Shown piece after piece: positions 12,101 to 23,604 of a DNA stretch of 64,000 bases. The translations under genes and the position numbers were made by a program. Within the stretch, counting starts at the first letter, position 1; each line of letters starts with the position of its first letter. A model generated the notes under the pieces. That model was not told the DNA's origin. It saw only the letters and a program-made list of their open reading frames with translations, and searched no databases. Source of the stretch: Smallanthus sonchifolius (lineage: Eukaryota; Streptophyta; Magnoliopsida; Asterales; Asteraceae); the NCBI GenBank assembly GCA_023525975.1, contig CM042029.1:88394849-88458848 (forward strand), read 5' to 3'.

Positions 12101-13851
12101 CCGGTTTTCCATGAGCTACAAAAGAGAAATGTCTGATACAAAAACTAAACAAGTGATCAATTATTAGAAGTGGTGGCACTTGACTTTTCATTGCAAACTA
12201 CTCATTAGTTCTTGCCCAATTTGCTTTTGCAGAAATTGATGATTTTGGACCCCGTTTCCGACAAGGTTACTTTTATATCTAATAGATCAAATAGGTAACT
12301 AAAAAGGAAACAAGTCAAAACGGTCAAAAGCCACCTAAATCACGTTATTTACAAAACATTAGATTATTATTATTATAATAATCTTGTTTTTGTAATCATA
12401 TTTGACACATTCAACATTTATAAAATCCAAAGAAGTTGATAAAGACAGTACTTGTGGCTGGGCATGCACTAAAGTTACCCCTTTTGACCTTTAACACAAC
12501 CTGCCCGACTTACCAATTTTGCCACCTTTACTGATAACTTTATAGATAAGAAGCCATACCCATCCAAGATGTTGCAGTATGAGATCTTGATCAGATAATT
12601 CCTCAAGAATCCTTGTAGCTTCAGTTGCTGCATTTTCTTTGACAGAAATAATATTTACACCTAAATCGTGTTCTTCATTTGTTTTTGTGGGATCCATCCA
12701 GTAGCCAGATGAATAGTTTCTTGCCAATATTCGCCAAATGGAAAGAGCCTTGGAGCTCATTCCTTTGCTTTCACAGAGGAAAGCAAGTGTCCGTAAATGC
12801 CCTGAATCGTTTAGTAAAGCTTCCAACTCCTCCTGCATAACATGAAAATATTTATATTTTAAATATAATGTAATACATAATTATATTTTATATATTAAAA
12901 TGAAATAATAAGCCATAGTCGTTCTGGTCAACCGTCTCCCTAAAATTAACTATTTTGTAGAGGTGTCCTGGTCAACCGTCTCTCTAAGTATAGAATATTA
13001 TCAATCAAATCAAGCATGAACCTATCACATGCTAAACTCCTATGTAAAACTAAATAATTATGGAAATACTAACCTTGCCTATTATGTGGGTGTTTGAATT
13101 TGAGTTTTGAAACTAATAGTCGAAATAATCACTTTTCAATGTTTTGATAAATAGTTATGCTTCTGATTATCTGAATAGTTAATAATAAATTTGGGATAAT
13201 CAGTTTCATACTAGCTGCAACAAAACTAACTATCAAAGAGAAATTTACCTAATTACACCTTCCTTTAACCGAATTAGAGAGACTTTTAGCCCCATGTCAC
13301 AAGACGTGTCTCCTTTTATCACAAGAATGTCCTTTTGTCATTCTAATTATTATATTCATAAATAATCAGAATTTGTCAAACAGTCAACTATAACAACTTC
13401 AAACAACAAAGATACATTAAACACCATCTCCTACAAGCCTTCCACCAATTAAACTCACATAATCACATTCATAACGCACACCCAGACTCTGAAATTATAA
13501 ACATGCACTGGGTCTAAGCGTGGGACTAATATTTACCAAAATAATGACAAATTCAAAAACGTCTATTATTTCCATAGAAGGATGCACGTGAGATGGTAAA
13601 ATAGGTGGGTTGGGTAATAGGTCGTATTTTGTAGATGTTGAAACGTGGTGGGTTGGGCTTACCTGCAAACAGTTTTCCGTCTATTTTTTTAATCATGATC
13701 TAAATCTTTGAATAAAACGATTAAGGAGATAGTATACATTTAAAATAGACTTTAGGTGACTTTCAACTCACTTGACCCGTCCAACCCATTTGAGATAAAA
13801 ACACAACCCAAATCGACTTGATCATAAAGCCAAAAAAATTGAAGTAATAGG

Positions 13852-14699
13852 AATTTTAAAAAGGGGAAAAATCATAGAACAGTAACCAAGTTTGAGAAGT
13901 GTTCCAATTAAGTGACTCTAACTTTTTTTGTACCTCAAAAACAACTTAACTTTCAACTTGTGTTCCAATCTTGTGAAAAATGGAATCTTTTATAGGTTAG
14001 TGATGATGTGTCATGTTTTTTTTATTTTTTTTTAGTTAAATACAATATGACATGGAAATTAAAAGTGATTAGGTGGCTTTTAACTTATAAAAAAGTCATA
14101 ATATTTGAAAGGGAAAAACAATCTTAAATTGAAAAAAGAACGACAATCATTATATATTTTTTTATTAAAAAATAATAAATCAGTAGAATTCATAATTGAA
14201 ACAAGCCAACTAAAGGTGGGATTAGATTTTATTTTGATTTTTTTTTATATTTTTTTATGTCAAAGAAATAAAAACCATTCTGTTGTGATCCAAAATTACG
14301 TCTAAGAAAATGGTATAACCAACGCCACTTATGCATATTTCAAGTTCAACAAAGAAATGGGTTTAACCAAAATAAAAAAAATTCCAGCATCAAAATAGAA
14401 AAAAATAACAGGCATTCTTTAGTTTTTGTCAATATTAAAACAAGAAAAAAAGGTTGTAACCAATATTTTTCTTGTAAGTTAAAAGCCACCTAATCACTTT
14501 TAATTTCCATGTCATATTGTATTTAATTAAAAAAACATGACACATCATCACTAACCTATAAAAGATTCCATTTTTCACAAGATTGGAACACAAGTTGAAA
14601 GTTAAGTGGTTTTTGAGGTACAAAAAAAGTTAGAGTGACTTAATTGGAACACTTATCAAACTTGGTTACTATTCTATGATTTTTTCCCTTTTAAAAATT
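13852..14699. mobile_element. Foldback MITE with about 250-bp inverted arms in VPS3-like intron 4
   Basis: The left arm (13852 to about 14096) and right arm (about 14450-14699) are inverted copies; both ends carry ATCATAGAAnAGTAACCAAG just inside. About 350 bp of AT-rich DNA separates them. Long arms without coding capacity fit a MULE- or foldback-type MITE. A clean target duplication is not visible (AATAGG / ATTAGG). Its right end lies 33 bp from exon 4. Confidence 0.75.
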
Positions 14700-15867
14700 A
14701 TTAGGTAAGAATAAAGTAAAACCACCCATACCACTATACACCAGTTTTCAGAAGATGCAAGACTCTCCATTTCATCAACAAAATTCAGAGCTCTATACAG
14801 ATACATTAATAATGTGTCAACTCCCTCCCTCACGGATGATGTCATATCTTTCTCGCGCGAAACTTTTAAATACCTACATTTTTTATACAATAATGTGGTA
14901 AAAATAAATTTTCAATAAGAACATATGAAACCAACATCACAAGAAAGCATATAAACCTGATTAAGTTTTTTATTGCAGTGTCTAATAAATCATCTCTTTT
15001 TGGAGGATTTAAAAGAAACTCATCATCCACAGCAGTCTACCTGCTTTTTTAAGAAAAACAGCTCTTTGAATTGCCATTAATCCATTGTCGATAACACTCT
15101 CTAGAGGGGCGGGTGGAGGGTGTAACCCCCAATAACGATTCTTAGGTACCTGAAAAACAATTTGTTATCAAAATAATAATAACAGCTAATTGCATATAAA
15201 GTTAACAAATATTCAAGCGAGAAAAAACCATCAAAATTTTAGATTTAAGATAATCTGATCCAGTAGCGGATCAAAATGATGGCGTGGCGTTGACTTTTGA
15301 AGATGTTGACTTTTTCCTGACATGGTGCCTGAAAACCATCTTAGGTAATTTCCTTGAATCAAAAGATTTGGAACTCTGGCCTAATATAAGTTGGTTACCA
15401 AAATACAAATCAGACAAAAGTTGGTAACTTTTAAGTGATTGGCCCTAAAATAGCACCTAGATGATGAATGAAAGCATATGCAAGTATACCAGCAAAGACC
15501 AACGATTTGGATCTGGCATGATGAATGGAAATAATTCAGAAGGCTGCATCGTTTCAGATAGTAGAAAATGGTTGACTGCTTCCTCAAAATGCAAATCAAA
15601 CATTAACAAGAATCCCACTTGAGCATGAACCAGTGAGAGGGATTCTTTTGTAATTTCACCATCATCATGAAGCTCCTCAGCTAAGGAAATGGCCTCCTTC
15701 AAATCCTTCTTTCTTAAAAAATCTTTGATTTGTTCTTCAGAAGGTACTTTTAAGTAGCAAATAACCTGTAGAATTATAAAACAAATGTTAAACTAAGACA
15801 AAATACATGGAAAGCCAAGAGTAGAAGTCAAAGGAGCAACAAATTAAGCAACTAATCACTATGATAT

Positions 15868-16288
15868 TGAGGGTCGTTCAATGCATAACCAAATTTAAGT
15901 AGAGAACTACGAGAACCGCGTAAAAACTTGTACCTATTGCTTTAAATGTGATACATAAGACGGGTTATGTAACAGCCTCTCTTTCTCTCCCCCGCTACAT
16001 CTGATTATCTACCATGCACCAGGTACAAGTGCTTATGTGGTTCTTTACTTAAAACTGGTTTTGTATTGAACAATCGTATATTAAAGAACCAATTTTTAAG
16101 TAAAGAACCACATGAACCACAAAAACACATATACTTATTGCTTTAAGTGTGATACGTAAGGCAGCTTTGTAGCCACATCACCATCTCTCATCCTCTCTCC
16201 CACTATATCTGACCATCAGTACGTACAGGTGCTTATGTGGTTCTCACGTTTCTCAACTTAAAATTGGGTATGTACTGAGCGTGCCCCT
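15868..16288. mobile_element. MITE, apparently doubled, in VPS3-like intron 1
   Basis: The left end GGGTCGTTCAATGCATAACC and the inverted right end GGGGCACGCTCAGTACATACCC form imperfect terminal repeats. Inside, the block TTGCTTTAARTGTGATAC...GGTGCTTATGTGGTTCT occurs twice, at about 15935-16050 and 16138-16244. This suggests two copies in tandem or one nested insertion. Confidence 0.55.
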
Positions 16289-18209
16289 ATATGCATCTAC
16301 ACACACACACACACATATATATGAAGTAAATTTTCCACAGATTATGTGAACATATTAGAATTAAAATTTTGATAACTTATAAATTTCATGAAAATAATTG
16401 ACTAAATATTTTAAATGACTAATTTCATTGTTCCAATTGTACAATTAATCACATATGACTGGAAAACTATCTTCAAGCTGAAACTTTTGATGAATAAACT
16501 TTGAGACAAATACTAGAAGTGGTCGTTTTGAAATATTTACTTATGAATGGGTGAGTATGTGTCATGTTTTATCTCAAGTGGGAAAAATCAAAAGGATTAG
16601 AATAAAGGAGAACAAATAAAGTGGGTTGAAAATCACATAAAATGTATTTCTATTGCATACAATCTACTAAATCGTTTTACTCAAAGATGTAGATTACTAC
16701 TCTGCAAAATATTGTTTTTATGACCAAAATCAACACATTAAGTATTTACTAAATAAAGTTAAAAGAATGGAAAAAAGGTGTTTGCAAGTCAACCAAAACA
16801 AACCTAACTTGTTTTGACCCGTACTAAAAAATGACATATTTTAACCCGTTAACCAAACCACCCAACCAAATCTACCCACCTGCTACCTGTAGAAAAAATT
16901 GTTAAAATCTGCTTAATTGTCTAAAACAACTAAAAGAGTGAAAGACATAATCACCTAGACGGCTGATTTAGTCGCCCTAACTAACTGAAGCAATGGGGGA
17001 TGCTAATTATTGGTTTTTAGAACATTGTGCACCATATCAACAATCTTTACATATGCCATTGACACATTTGACAACAAGAATACGGTCGATTATAGAGTTG
17101 GCCATACCTTGGTTGATGTTGTTACGACCACCACCTTGCCAGTTCCATCTTCATCATCGGTTATAACATGATTACCTCCTCCCTCTCCTCCAGACACAAT
17201 CTTCTGAACACAATTCCCAGATTTCTTAGCATACAACTCCATTTTGCCCCTATAAATAGCAACCACTCACGATCCCATCTCCCCAATACCATCTGGAGAG
17301 CCATGAAACACCAAACTTCCACCCACAGGTTGCCCATGAGAATCAACAACAATCCCCACATTATCAACCAGCATAAGAATCTTATAATCCTTCTTCAAAA
17401 CCTTAAGCCGTGGCGTACTCGACACATCAGGAAACGAAAATATTAACCCACATTGACCAGTAACACATGAACACAAATAATAACCACTAGAACAACCCGT
17501 AACAATCGAATCATTGACCCAAACCAAATCAACACACGCGATTTCCCTCAAAGTCACAAGTGACCCTGCAACACTATCATAACTCTCATTACTCCTCCCA
17601 ACTAGCCCCACCAAGATCAGTTTCTTCCCAACCGCAGCAGCAAAAACACAATTATCATCAATAGGCAAATCATTCCCACCACCACCACCACCGTTTACCC
17701 TGCCGCCAACACCACCACCGCCGCCTAATCTCTGCAAGAAACTCGAACCCGAACCCCCAATTGCATCACCCCCACCTCCCACTATTAACTTTGAAAAACC
17801 CTCATTTACATCACTCCTTAACCTCCTAGCAACCACACTAACCCCTTTCAAAGCACCAATCTTTTTCACAGGCTTTATTAATTCCAAATCAACAAAATGT
17901 ATAAACCCATCTGAAACCACTAAAATTTTCTCAATTTCACCAAACACATGTATTGATTCCACTGCATAATCACTAATCACAATATGCCTTACAAATTTAA
18001 GTTTTTCATTACTCTCATCGTTACTAGAATTAGAATTGGGATGTTGGAGAGAGAGTAAGAGGAGTTTACCGGAAACAGTGCCGACGTTAAATTAGGGTTT
18101 CGGACGGAGAGGTGGAGAAGAGAGCTAGAGATCGAATTGAGGCTGAAGATGGATTGAATTGTGCAATTGGTTCGAGGATCGTGCGAGATTTCAGCAAGGG
18201 TTTAGCCAT

Positions 18210-18886
18210 GAGATGAGGGTTTGGGTTTAAAGCTTCGAAATTTCCGCCATTAATGTAGAGAAAGATGAAGAAGACGATGGACTGATGGGAGTTTGTATCG
18301 ATGCGATAGGGGTGTTTGGGATTATTTGTTTAAAACTAGTTTTTAACTTCTTTCAAAAGTTAGAATTTTCTACTTTTTTAAAATGATTTTTCATCTGTTT
18401 TAAAAATAACTTTTTTATCATTTATCCAAATTCTCGGCTGAATTTCGTAGTATTTTAAAGATCTTTAATTAATGAGGTGCAAATTATCATACGCATAAAG
18501 AACAAAAGAGTTAATTTCGTTTTTTATCATATTTTCGTAATTAATAGCCTAAGGTTCTATCTTTTTAATCTTTCAAATTGGTTAACGTCGTTAGATATTT
18601 GACATTCGTATACAAAAAATCAGTATCGTTTATTGTTAACACAAGTTTATACTTAAATCATATGTGACATACGATGTGTTATACTGACATATAAATTACT
18701 GATATAATGGTGCATGCCGCTAACAAAGTCATACGATCAATGTTTGAAGAATTTACACAGACAAAATTTTATGTTATTTTTCACTGCCACATGCCCATGG
18801 CCTTGTTATGTAGATGATGGTTAAGTAGAGAACTTAAAGGTTATAGCCTACAGGTGTCCAACATAAACGTCTAAGAAAAAGAAAAG
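18210..18886. promoter_or_regulatory. Upstream region of the VPS3-like locus
   Basis: The first 100 bp are moderately GC-rich, with short purine runs as expected for a plant 5'UTR. The remainder is AT-rich with no motif I can assign. No gene is seen up to the next MITE. Confidence 0.4.
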
Positions 18887-19243
18887 AGTAAAGTGTTATT
18901 TTCGCCAATGTGATTTGGTCACTTTCATCCATTTTTTTTCTTTTTTTTTTGTTTTTCCGTATCTAACTTTCAAAATCTAGTCACTTTCATCCACCAGACA
19001 ACTCCGTCTACATTTTAACTTTAAATCAGATGTCGATTTGAAATTAATAGGTTAAAATCTAACCAAATTGTCTCTGATTTAACCAAAATTGCCCATGATT
19101 TAACGTTAAAATGTAGACGGACTTAGTCTGTTTGATGAAAATGGCTAGATTTTAAAAAGTCAGAGACGAAAAAACTAAAAAAAAGTTTTTAAATAAAAGT
19201 GGCTAAAATGGTCAAATCATAGGAACAAAAATGATATTTTACT
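18887..19243. mobile_element. Foldback MITE, MULE-type
   Basis: Ends AGTAAAGTGTTATTTTCGCC and, inverted, AGTAAAATATCATTTTTGTT extend into long imperfect inverted arms that meet near 19075. Flanks AAAGAAAAG and AAAAAAAAG fit a 9-bp target duplication with one change, though the A-rich context weakens this. No coding sequence. Confidence 0.65.
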
Positions 19244-19775
19244 AAAAAAAAGATAGAGAAATGATTATAAGAGACCCCTCGTATGAAAATAAAGTTTGAT
19301 CCTTTTGGCGTCATTGGTATATTTAGCATTTCTATTTGGGTTGTTTTTATCTGTATATTTAGCGGTCTCGAGGTTTGCATTTATGTAAAAAATATTATTT
19401 TTTATTAGAATTCAAAGAAAATGAACCGGGAGCCACGAGCTGGTTGTCGAGCCAGCTCAAGCTTTTTAAAAAGTCCAGCTCGAGTTAAAATTTTAGCCCG
19501 TTAAGAAACTCACTGTCAGTCTATCATCTTCTTCGCCTTTTTTTATCAAGGGGATGGGCCCAACAAATTTTATTAATCAAAAAATACAAAATTGAGGAGA
19601 TTAGCCATTCACATGAAAGCTCACCCTTTCTTGAGGCCCTGACTAACTCCCTAAAAGAATCCCCTACTTATTGTGCATATTAAAGGGTTGTAAAAATACA
19701 GCTCAAGCTCAAGGGGTTCTAATATGGGCCCTAACAATTGAGCATTGAAGTCCGACTCATATATGCCAATTCGCC
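19244..19775. other. Degenerate repeat DNA
   Basis: At 19430-19505 there are alternating GAGCTGG/CCAGCTC blocks like an old hAT-type terminal region. At 19550-19735 there is a T-run followed by sequence resembling the 3' end of a LINE on the minus strand. No intact element or gene. Confidence 0.35.
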
Positions 19776-20401
19776 TAGAGGTGCACATATCGGTTTTTCT
19801 CAAGAACCGGTTTTGGTTCTTACCAGTTTCAGTTCCAGGTCCGGTTCTTTGTTGAAAAACAGGAAACTATGTACCCGGTTCCGGTTTTTCAAGAACCGGT
19901 TCCGGTTTTTCAAAAACCGGTTCCGGTTTTTCAAAAACCGGTTCCGGTTCTTGCCGATTCCGGTAATTCCGGTTTTTCGAAAAACTTACTTAAACATATA
20001 AATAACTAACTTAAAAAGTCCAATAACATTAAAAACTTAAATGTTACAAAATAGATAAATATTTAAAACATAAACCCATAAAACATAGATAAATTATATA
20101 AAAAAACTAGATTGTCTGACTCGTTTGACTCATAAAACCTTTTTTCACTTTTAGTTTTAACCAATTTAAGTTTTACCATTATTAAAATTTTAAGCATATA
20201 CGCTTCACGAATCTGTAAAACATAGATGGATTAGTGTCACAAGACAAAAGGGTAGAGGTGCACAAATCGGGTATTCTCAAGAACCGGTTCCGGTTCAAGG
20301 TCCGGTTCTTGGTGAAAAACAAGAACCTATGTGCCCCGTTCCGGTTTTTCAAGAAACGGTTCCGATTTCTTGGACGGTTTCGGTTTTTTTGTTCACCTCT
20401 A
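19776..20401. mobile_element. Non-autonomous hAT element with TAGAGGTGCACA ends
   Basis: Begins TAGAGGTGCACA and ends GTTCACCTCTA, the same terminal motif as the hAT elements at 47.6 and 58.7 kb. Flanks AATTCGCC (19768-19775) and AATTAGCC (20402-20409) are an 8-bp target duplication with one mismatch. It has no transposase. Subterminal CCGGTTCCGG arrays include a 21-bp unit repeated about three times at 19880-19945. A second copy of the left end starts at 20253 (TAGAGGTGCACAAA), so 20253-20401 may be a shorter element or an internal duplication. Confidence 0.85.
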
Positions 20402-20525
20402 AATTAGCCTACTTATATTAGGCTTATATTTGGCCCAATAGAGACACACCATGCCTTAAATACTGGCGGATGATCGTCATGGAATGCAAGGATATGGATG
20501 CTTTGAGATAAATATTAGTTATGAT

Positions 20526-20745
20526 TTAACGAGTCACAACCACTAGTTTAGTCTAGTGGATGCTTTGAGATAAATATTAGTTATGATAAATATTAGTTAT
20601 GATTTCAAGTCCCACTTGTGACAAAAAAAGGGGTGGTCCAAGTTGGGTCAGGGGGTTTTCTCACCTATGGTGGGTTTCCTCCTGTGGTGTGGAGATGATC
20701 GGGTGGGTTAGTGGTCCGTCAGTGATCCAAATTGCCGTTCAAAAA
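20526..20745 (+). mobile_element. tRNA-derived SINE with altered box A-box B spacer
   Basis: The head CACAACCACTAGTTTAGTCTAGTGG (box A like) and TTCAAGTCCCACTT (box B like) match the intact SINE at 21764. The body GTTTTCTCACCTATGGTGGG and an A-rich tail follow. The segment between the boxes is replaced by a copy of the upstream flank (GGATGCTTTGAGATAAATATT, also at about 20498). Confidence 0.65.
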
Positions 20746-20799
20746 AAATAAAAAAATTTAATGAGTCATGTTTATCAGTTTTAGTGGATAAGATTATCT

Positions 20800-21100
20800 A
20801 GTTAATTTTAAATATTTATTTAATAAGTTTGAGTTAGATTAGACTTGTTTAGTTATAAATAGTGTTATATTGTATTCATTCGAGTGTGTCAAGATTATGA
20901 TAAATAGTGTTATATTGTATTGATTAGAATTGTTTAGTTATAAATAGTGTTATATTGTATTTGAGATAAAGATATGGATGGTGTGTCTCTATTGTATTGA
21001 TTCGAGTGTGTCAAGATTATGATAAATAGAAAGAGTTGATCATTTATTGAGATCAAATTATGTGTTCATGTTATTGGGACTAATTTCCAACAATTAGTAG
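20800..21100. mobile_element. LTR-like remnant with local repeats
   Basis: Contains a TATAAATAG box, the repeated phrase GTGTTATATTGTATT (three times) and CGAGTGTGTCAAGATTATGATAAATAG (twice), then TTTCCAACAATTAGTAGCAGGGCTT, which resembles the LTR end and primer-site junction of copia-type elements. No ORF. Boundaries and class are uncertain. Confidence 0.35.
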
Positions 21101-21763
21101 CAGGGCTTGGTAAAAGAGATGGCCATTTTGAGAGTCGTTTTTTTAGAAGGGAACGGGGAGCAACCCCCTTTGAGGAGCCTTTCATGAGAAGGAAGCAGGT
21201 GATATGATCTAGTTGTGATAAGACAACTTAATTACTTGATCAATCGACCCGATCCATACCGCCAAGGATAAGAGCATAGTAATCAGTGTAGGTTGTTCTT
21301 TCTAGCAGAAAATATCCGATCATATTTTGGTGTAGGCAGGCAAAAAAATACTTATCAAAGCAGGGGGCTTTGAATCTTGTCGTGTGTACCAGGGGAAGAA
21401 GAAAATGCTAGAAGTGTGAGCTTGGTTTTCTTCGATCGGTGGTCAAGAACGGGGTTGTTCTAGTGACATGAGAAGTGAGATCGATAGTGGTCAAGTGAGA
21501 TTGTAGTTGATAACAGAAGAGACCGAATGAAGATGATTGGTAACGAGGGTGTTACAGACTGACAATGGGTAGGTGTTATCGTTGTAGTTGACGTTCCAGT
21601 TGTTGAGGTTCAAATCATCGGGACGCCAAACGTGGATCGAGTTTTGGCAACAAGAATTCAAAAGTTTAAAGATTAGGAGATCGTAACAGAAAACATTAGG
21701 ATTAAGGGAGAAATTGAAACATTAATCCTAATTTGTTTATAGAACTTATATTTTATTTATATA
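21101..21763. other. Unassigned sequence after the LTR-like remnant
   Basis: Less AT-rich than its surroundings, perhaps decayed retroelement interior. No reading frame or domain recognised. Confidence 0.3.
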
Positions 21764-21915
21764 TCGCAACCACTGGTTTAGTCTAGTGGCAAATGTGTAT
21801 ACCAAGACTTCATTAAAATAAAGAGGTCTTGGGTTCAAGTCCCACTTTTTAAAAAAAAAGGGGGGTATAGGCTGGACCATGGAGTTTTCTCACTTATGAT
21901 GGGTTTCCTAAAAAA
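21764..21915 (+). mobile_element. tRNA-derived SINE
   Basis: Box A-like TTTAGTCTAGTGGC and box B-like GGGTTCAAGTCCC are spaced as in tRNA-derived SINEs. They are followed by a short A-run, GGTATAGGCTGGACC and GTTTTCTCACTTATGATGGG, ending in an A-run. Same family as 20526-20745. Confidence 0.7.
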
Positions 21916-22345
21916 ATTTGTTTATATATCACATCCAAACCATAAGCATATATCATACATGTGTAACTGTCACGCGTAAATAAAACACATATAAATGATA
22001 TATTTGTTTAAGTTCTGTGAGTCAATACGAAAATTAAAAAGTCAAACCCTAAGAAACAAATCATGATACGTGGATGGAGTTGATAATGATCACGTGCTTC
22101 CATTTGCTCCAAATCTTAAGAGAAAGCAAGCAAAGCACCATAAGCAATTGATCTTCCAAATCGTCCTGATTCCCTCCTTTGATTTGCCTGTTTCCAATTT
22201 TGATTCTCCTCTTTCTTATATCTTACTAAAAGATAAAGTTTACTAATTACAATTCCAAATAAAAGATAAAAACATGCAAGCCTAATATCTATGCTATCAA
22301 CATAAGAACATTAGGGTTGTAAGTGGTATGTTAAAAATAATTTAA

Positions 22346-22759
22346 TCTATACAATATAATAAATAAATGTTTTTTCATGACACGTGTCGCCTTCACATTC
22401 ATTCTCATCAATTCTTCTCGCCCATCTCTCTTATTAAATTCACCAACAATATATATTTAAAGAAAATACTAATTATACTAATAAAACACAATTATTTTAA
22501 ATTCTCACTTATGAAACTTTGAAAATCTAACTATTTAACTTTTATTTTCCATCCAATAATAAATGAAAAACAAATTACATTAAATATTATTTGATTTATT
22601 TTTGAAACCCAATTATATATTAGTTTTTGTATATTTTGAGTTTTGTTTTCTATCCTTAATATATGATACATTTTACACGTGTAAAATATACACATAAAGA
22701 TTTAAAAATTTTATTTATTGATATTTTTCACCCGTGTGTATACACGGCATATAAACTAG
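22346..22759 (+). mobile_element. Non-autonomous Helitron (414 bp)
   Basis: Starts TCTATACAATATAATAAATA and ends with the hairpin CCGTGTGTATACACGG, then 12 bases later CTAG followed by T. Insertion between A (22345) and T (22760) without target duplication is the Helitron rule. The 5' body (GACACGTGTCGCC...CATTCTCATC) matches the outer Helitron at 28.9-29.7 kb. No Rep/helicase is encoded. Confidence 0.85.
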
Positions 22760-22859
22760 TATATAAATATACTAGTATTATAAGAATTAAATATAAATTG
22801 TTGGAGATTTTAGTAAATCAAGCCATTTTAATTGGTTGAATTTACGTAAAACAGAGAAA

Positions 22860-23250
22860 AATCCGAGTTAGGAGGTGTGAAATACATACTTATTTAAGAC
22901 GATTCTGATTTCCAACACCAACGAACACATTGGTTCAAATGGTGAAATCCACTAGACCAAGGGGTTCCAAAGGAGCATTGCCCCTTTAGCGGTTCCAAGG
23001 GGCAACACATATGGTGGAGGTCTCGATGATTGAGAGTTGTTTTGCATTAACATATTTGCAAGTTTGGGGAAGTTACTTCGGATTTGTATAATTGATAGAA
23101 AGTTGCATGCGAACAAATCATTAGTAGTAACTGGTTTTTATTTAACAACTGATCACAGTAGCAAATCAATAGCAACTTAGGCTACAAGTAGGGTGATCAC
23201 CAATATCTTGGACAATTGAGTTACTTTAACAAAAATCAATCATCAGTAGT
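22860..23250. mobile_element. Degenerate LTR-like repeat with a GGGGCAA...TTGCCCC hairpin
   Basis: Contains AAGGGGTTCCAAAGGAGCATTGCCCC and related inverted phrases, as seen in LTRs of plant copia elements. A diverged relative lies at about 40640-41000. No ORF; ends not defined. Confidence 0.35.
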
Positions 23251-23252
23251 AA

Positions 23253-23604
23253 GGGTGTTGGGGGCCATTAACCCATTTACTCATTTACTCATCAAAACTG
23301 TCCAATATAATTTTGCCACCTCAAAACTACTCATTTACCCAGATTTCATTGGAAACACCTACTCATTTACTCACCCACTTTTAAAAAAATAAAAAATAAA
23401 TAAATAGAAAAGGTGTGAGTGGGAGTGGTGGGTCCAGTAGAGAAAGAGTAGAGAGAGGGTGGCTTCATCCGAGTAAACTAACTCGGCCAACTTACTCGGA
23501 CACCCCTACCCGGATGAACTCGAGTTAATGGGGGCGGTGTACCCATTTACTCGATTGAGGTTTTGCCTACTCGATTGTGATCGAGCTTGGCGCCCCCAAC
23601 ACCC
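23253..23604. mobile_element. PIF/Harbinger-type (Tourist-like) MITE
   Basis: Terminal inverted repeats GGGTGTTGGGGGC are flanked on both sides by TAA (23250-23252 and 23605-23607), the 3-bp duplication of PIF/Harbinger insertion. 352 bp, with no coding capacity. Confidence 0.85.

Larger units (their letters stand above)
11190..16880. repeat. Related degenerate repeats in four VPS3-like intron positions
   Basis: Stretches near 11190-11440, 12240-12500, 13560-13830 and 16490-16880 share phrases such as GACCCGTTTTGAC, TGAATGGGT and an internal AATGTATTTxTAxTG block, some in inverted orientation. They look like old copies of one MITE family dispersed through the introns. Ends were not resolved. 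Confidence 0.45.
9189..18209 (-). pseudogene. VPS3: VPS3-like (TGFBRAP1/Vps39 family) CORVET subunit gene, frame broken at four sites
   Basis: Fourteen minus-strand exons can be followed: 18209-17108, 15765-15490, 15149-14957, 14873-14732, 12832-12560, 12089-12017, 11873-11825, 11718-11454, 10894-10839, 10639-10571, 10471-10360, 10246-10157, 9961-9791 and 9280-9189. All joins are GT-AG. Corrected for lesions they would give about 986 aa, the usual VPS3 length: N-terminal CNH/citron-like beta-propeller, Vps39 domain 1, and a C-terminal Vps39 domain 2 with CDSCHARLG and CYKC. The product normally tethers endosomal membranes with Rab5-type GTPases. Lesions: one extra base giving TAA at 18087-18089; in-frame TGA at 17267-17269 (a Tyr is expected there in the family, from memory); net -1 frameshift in exon 3 near 15033-15044, stop at 15009-15011; and an extra CA at 9252-9257 giving TAA at 9245-9247 instead of 9189-9191. 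Exon 1 is 1102 bp and exon 3 is 193 bp, one off from the phase their junctions need. Exons 4-13 look clean, so decay would be recent. Sequence error is the main alternative. Confidence 0.85.

Noticed and set aside
17168..17446. Plus-strand 92-codon ORF
   Set aside because: Shadow of VPS3-like exon 1 on the opposite strand.
19738..20001. 87-codon ORF with repeated RFRFFKN
   Set aside because: Translation of a 21-bp tandem repeat in a hAT end, not a protein gene.
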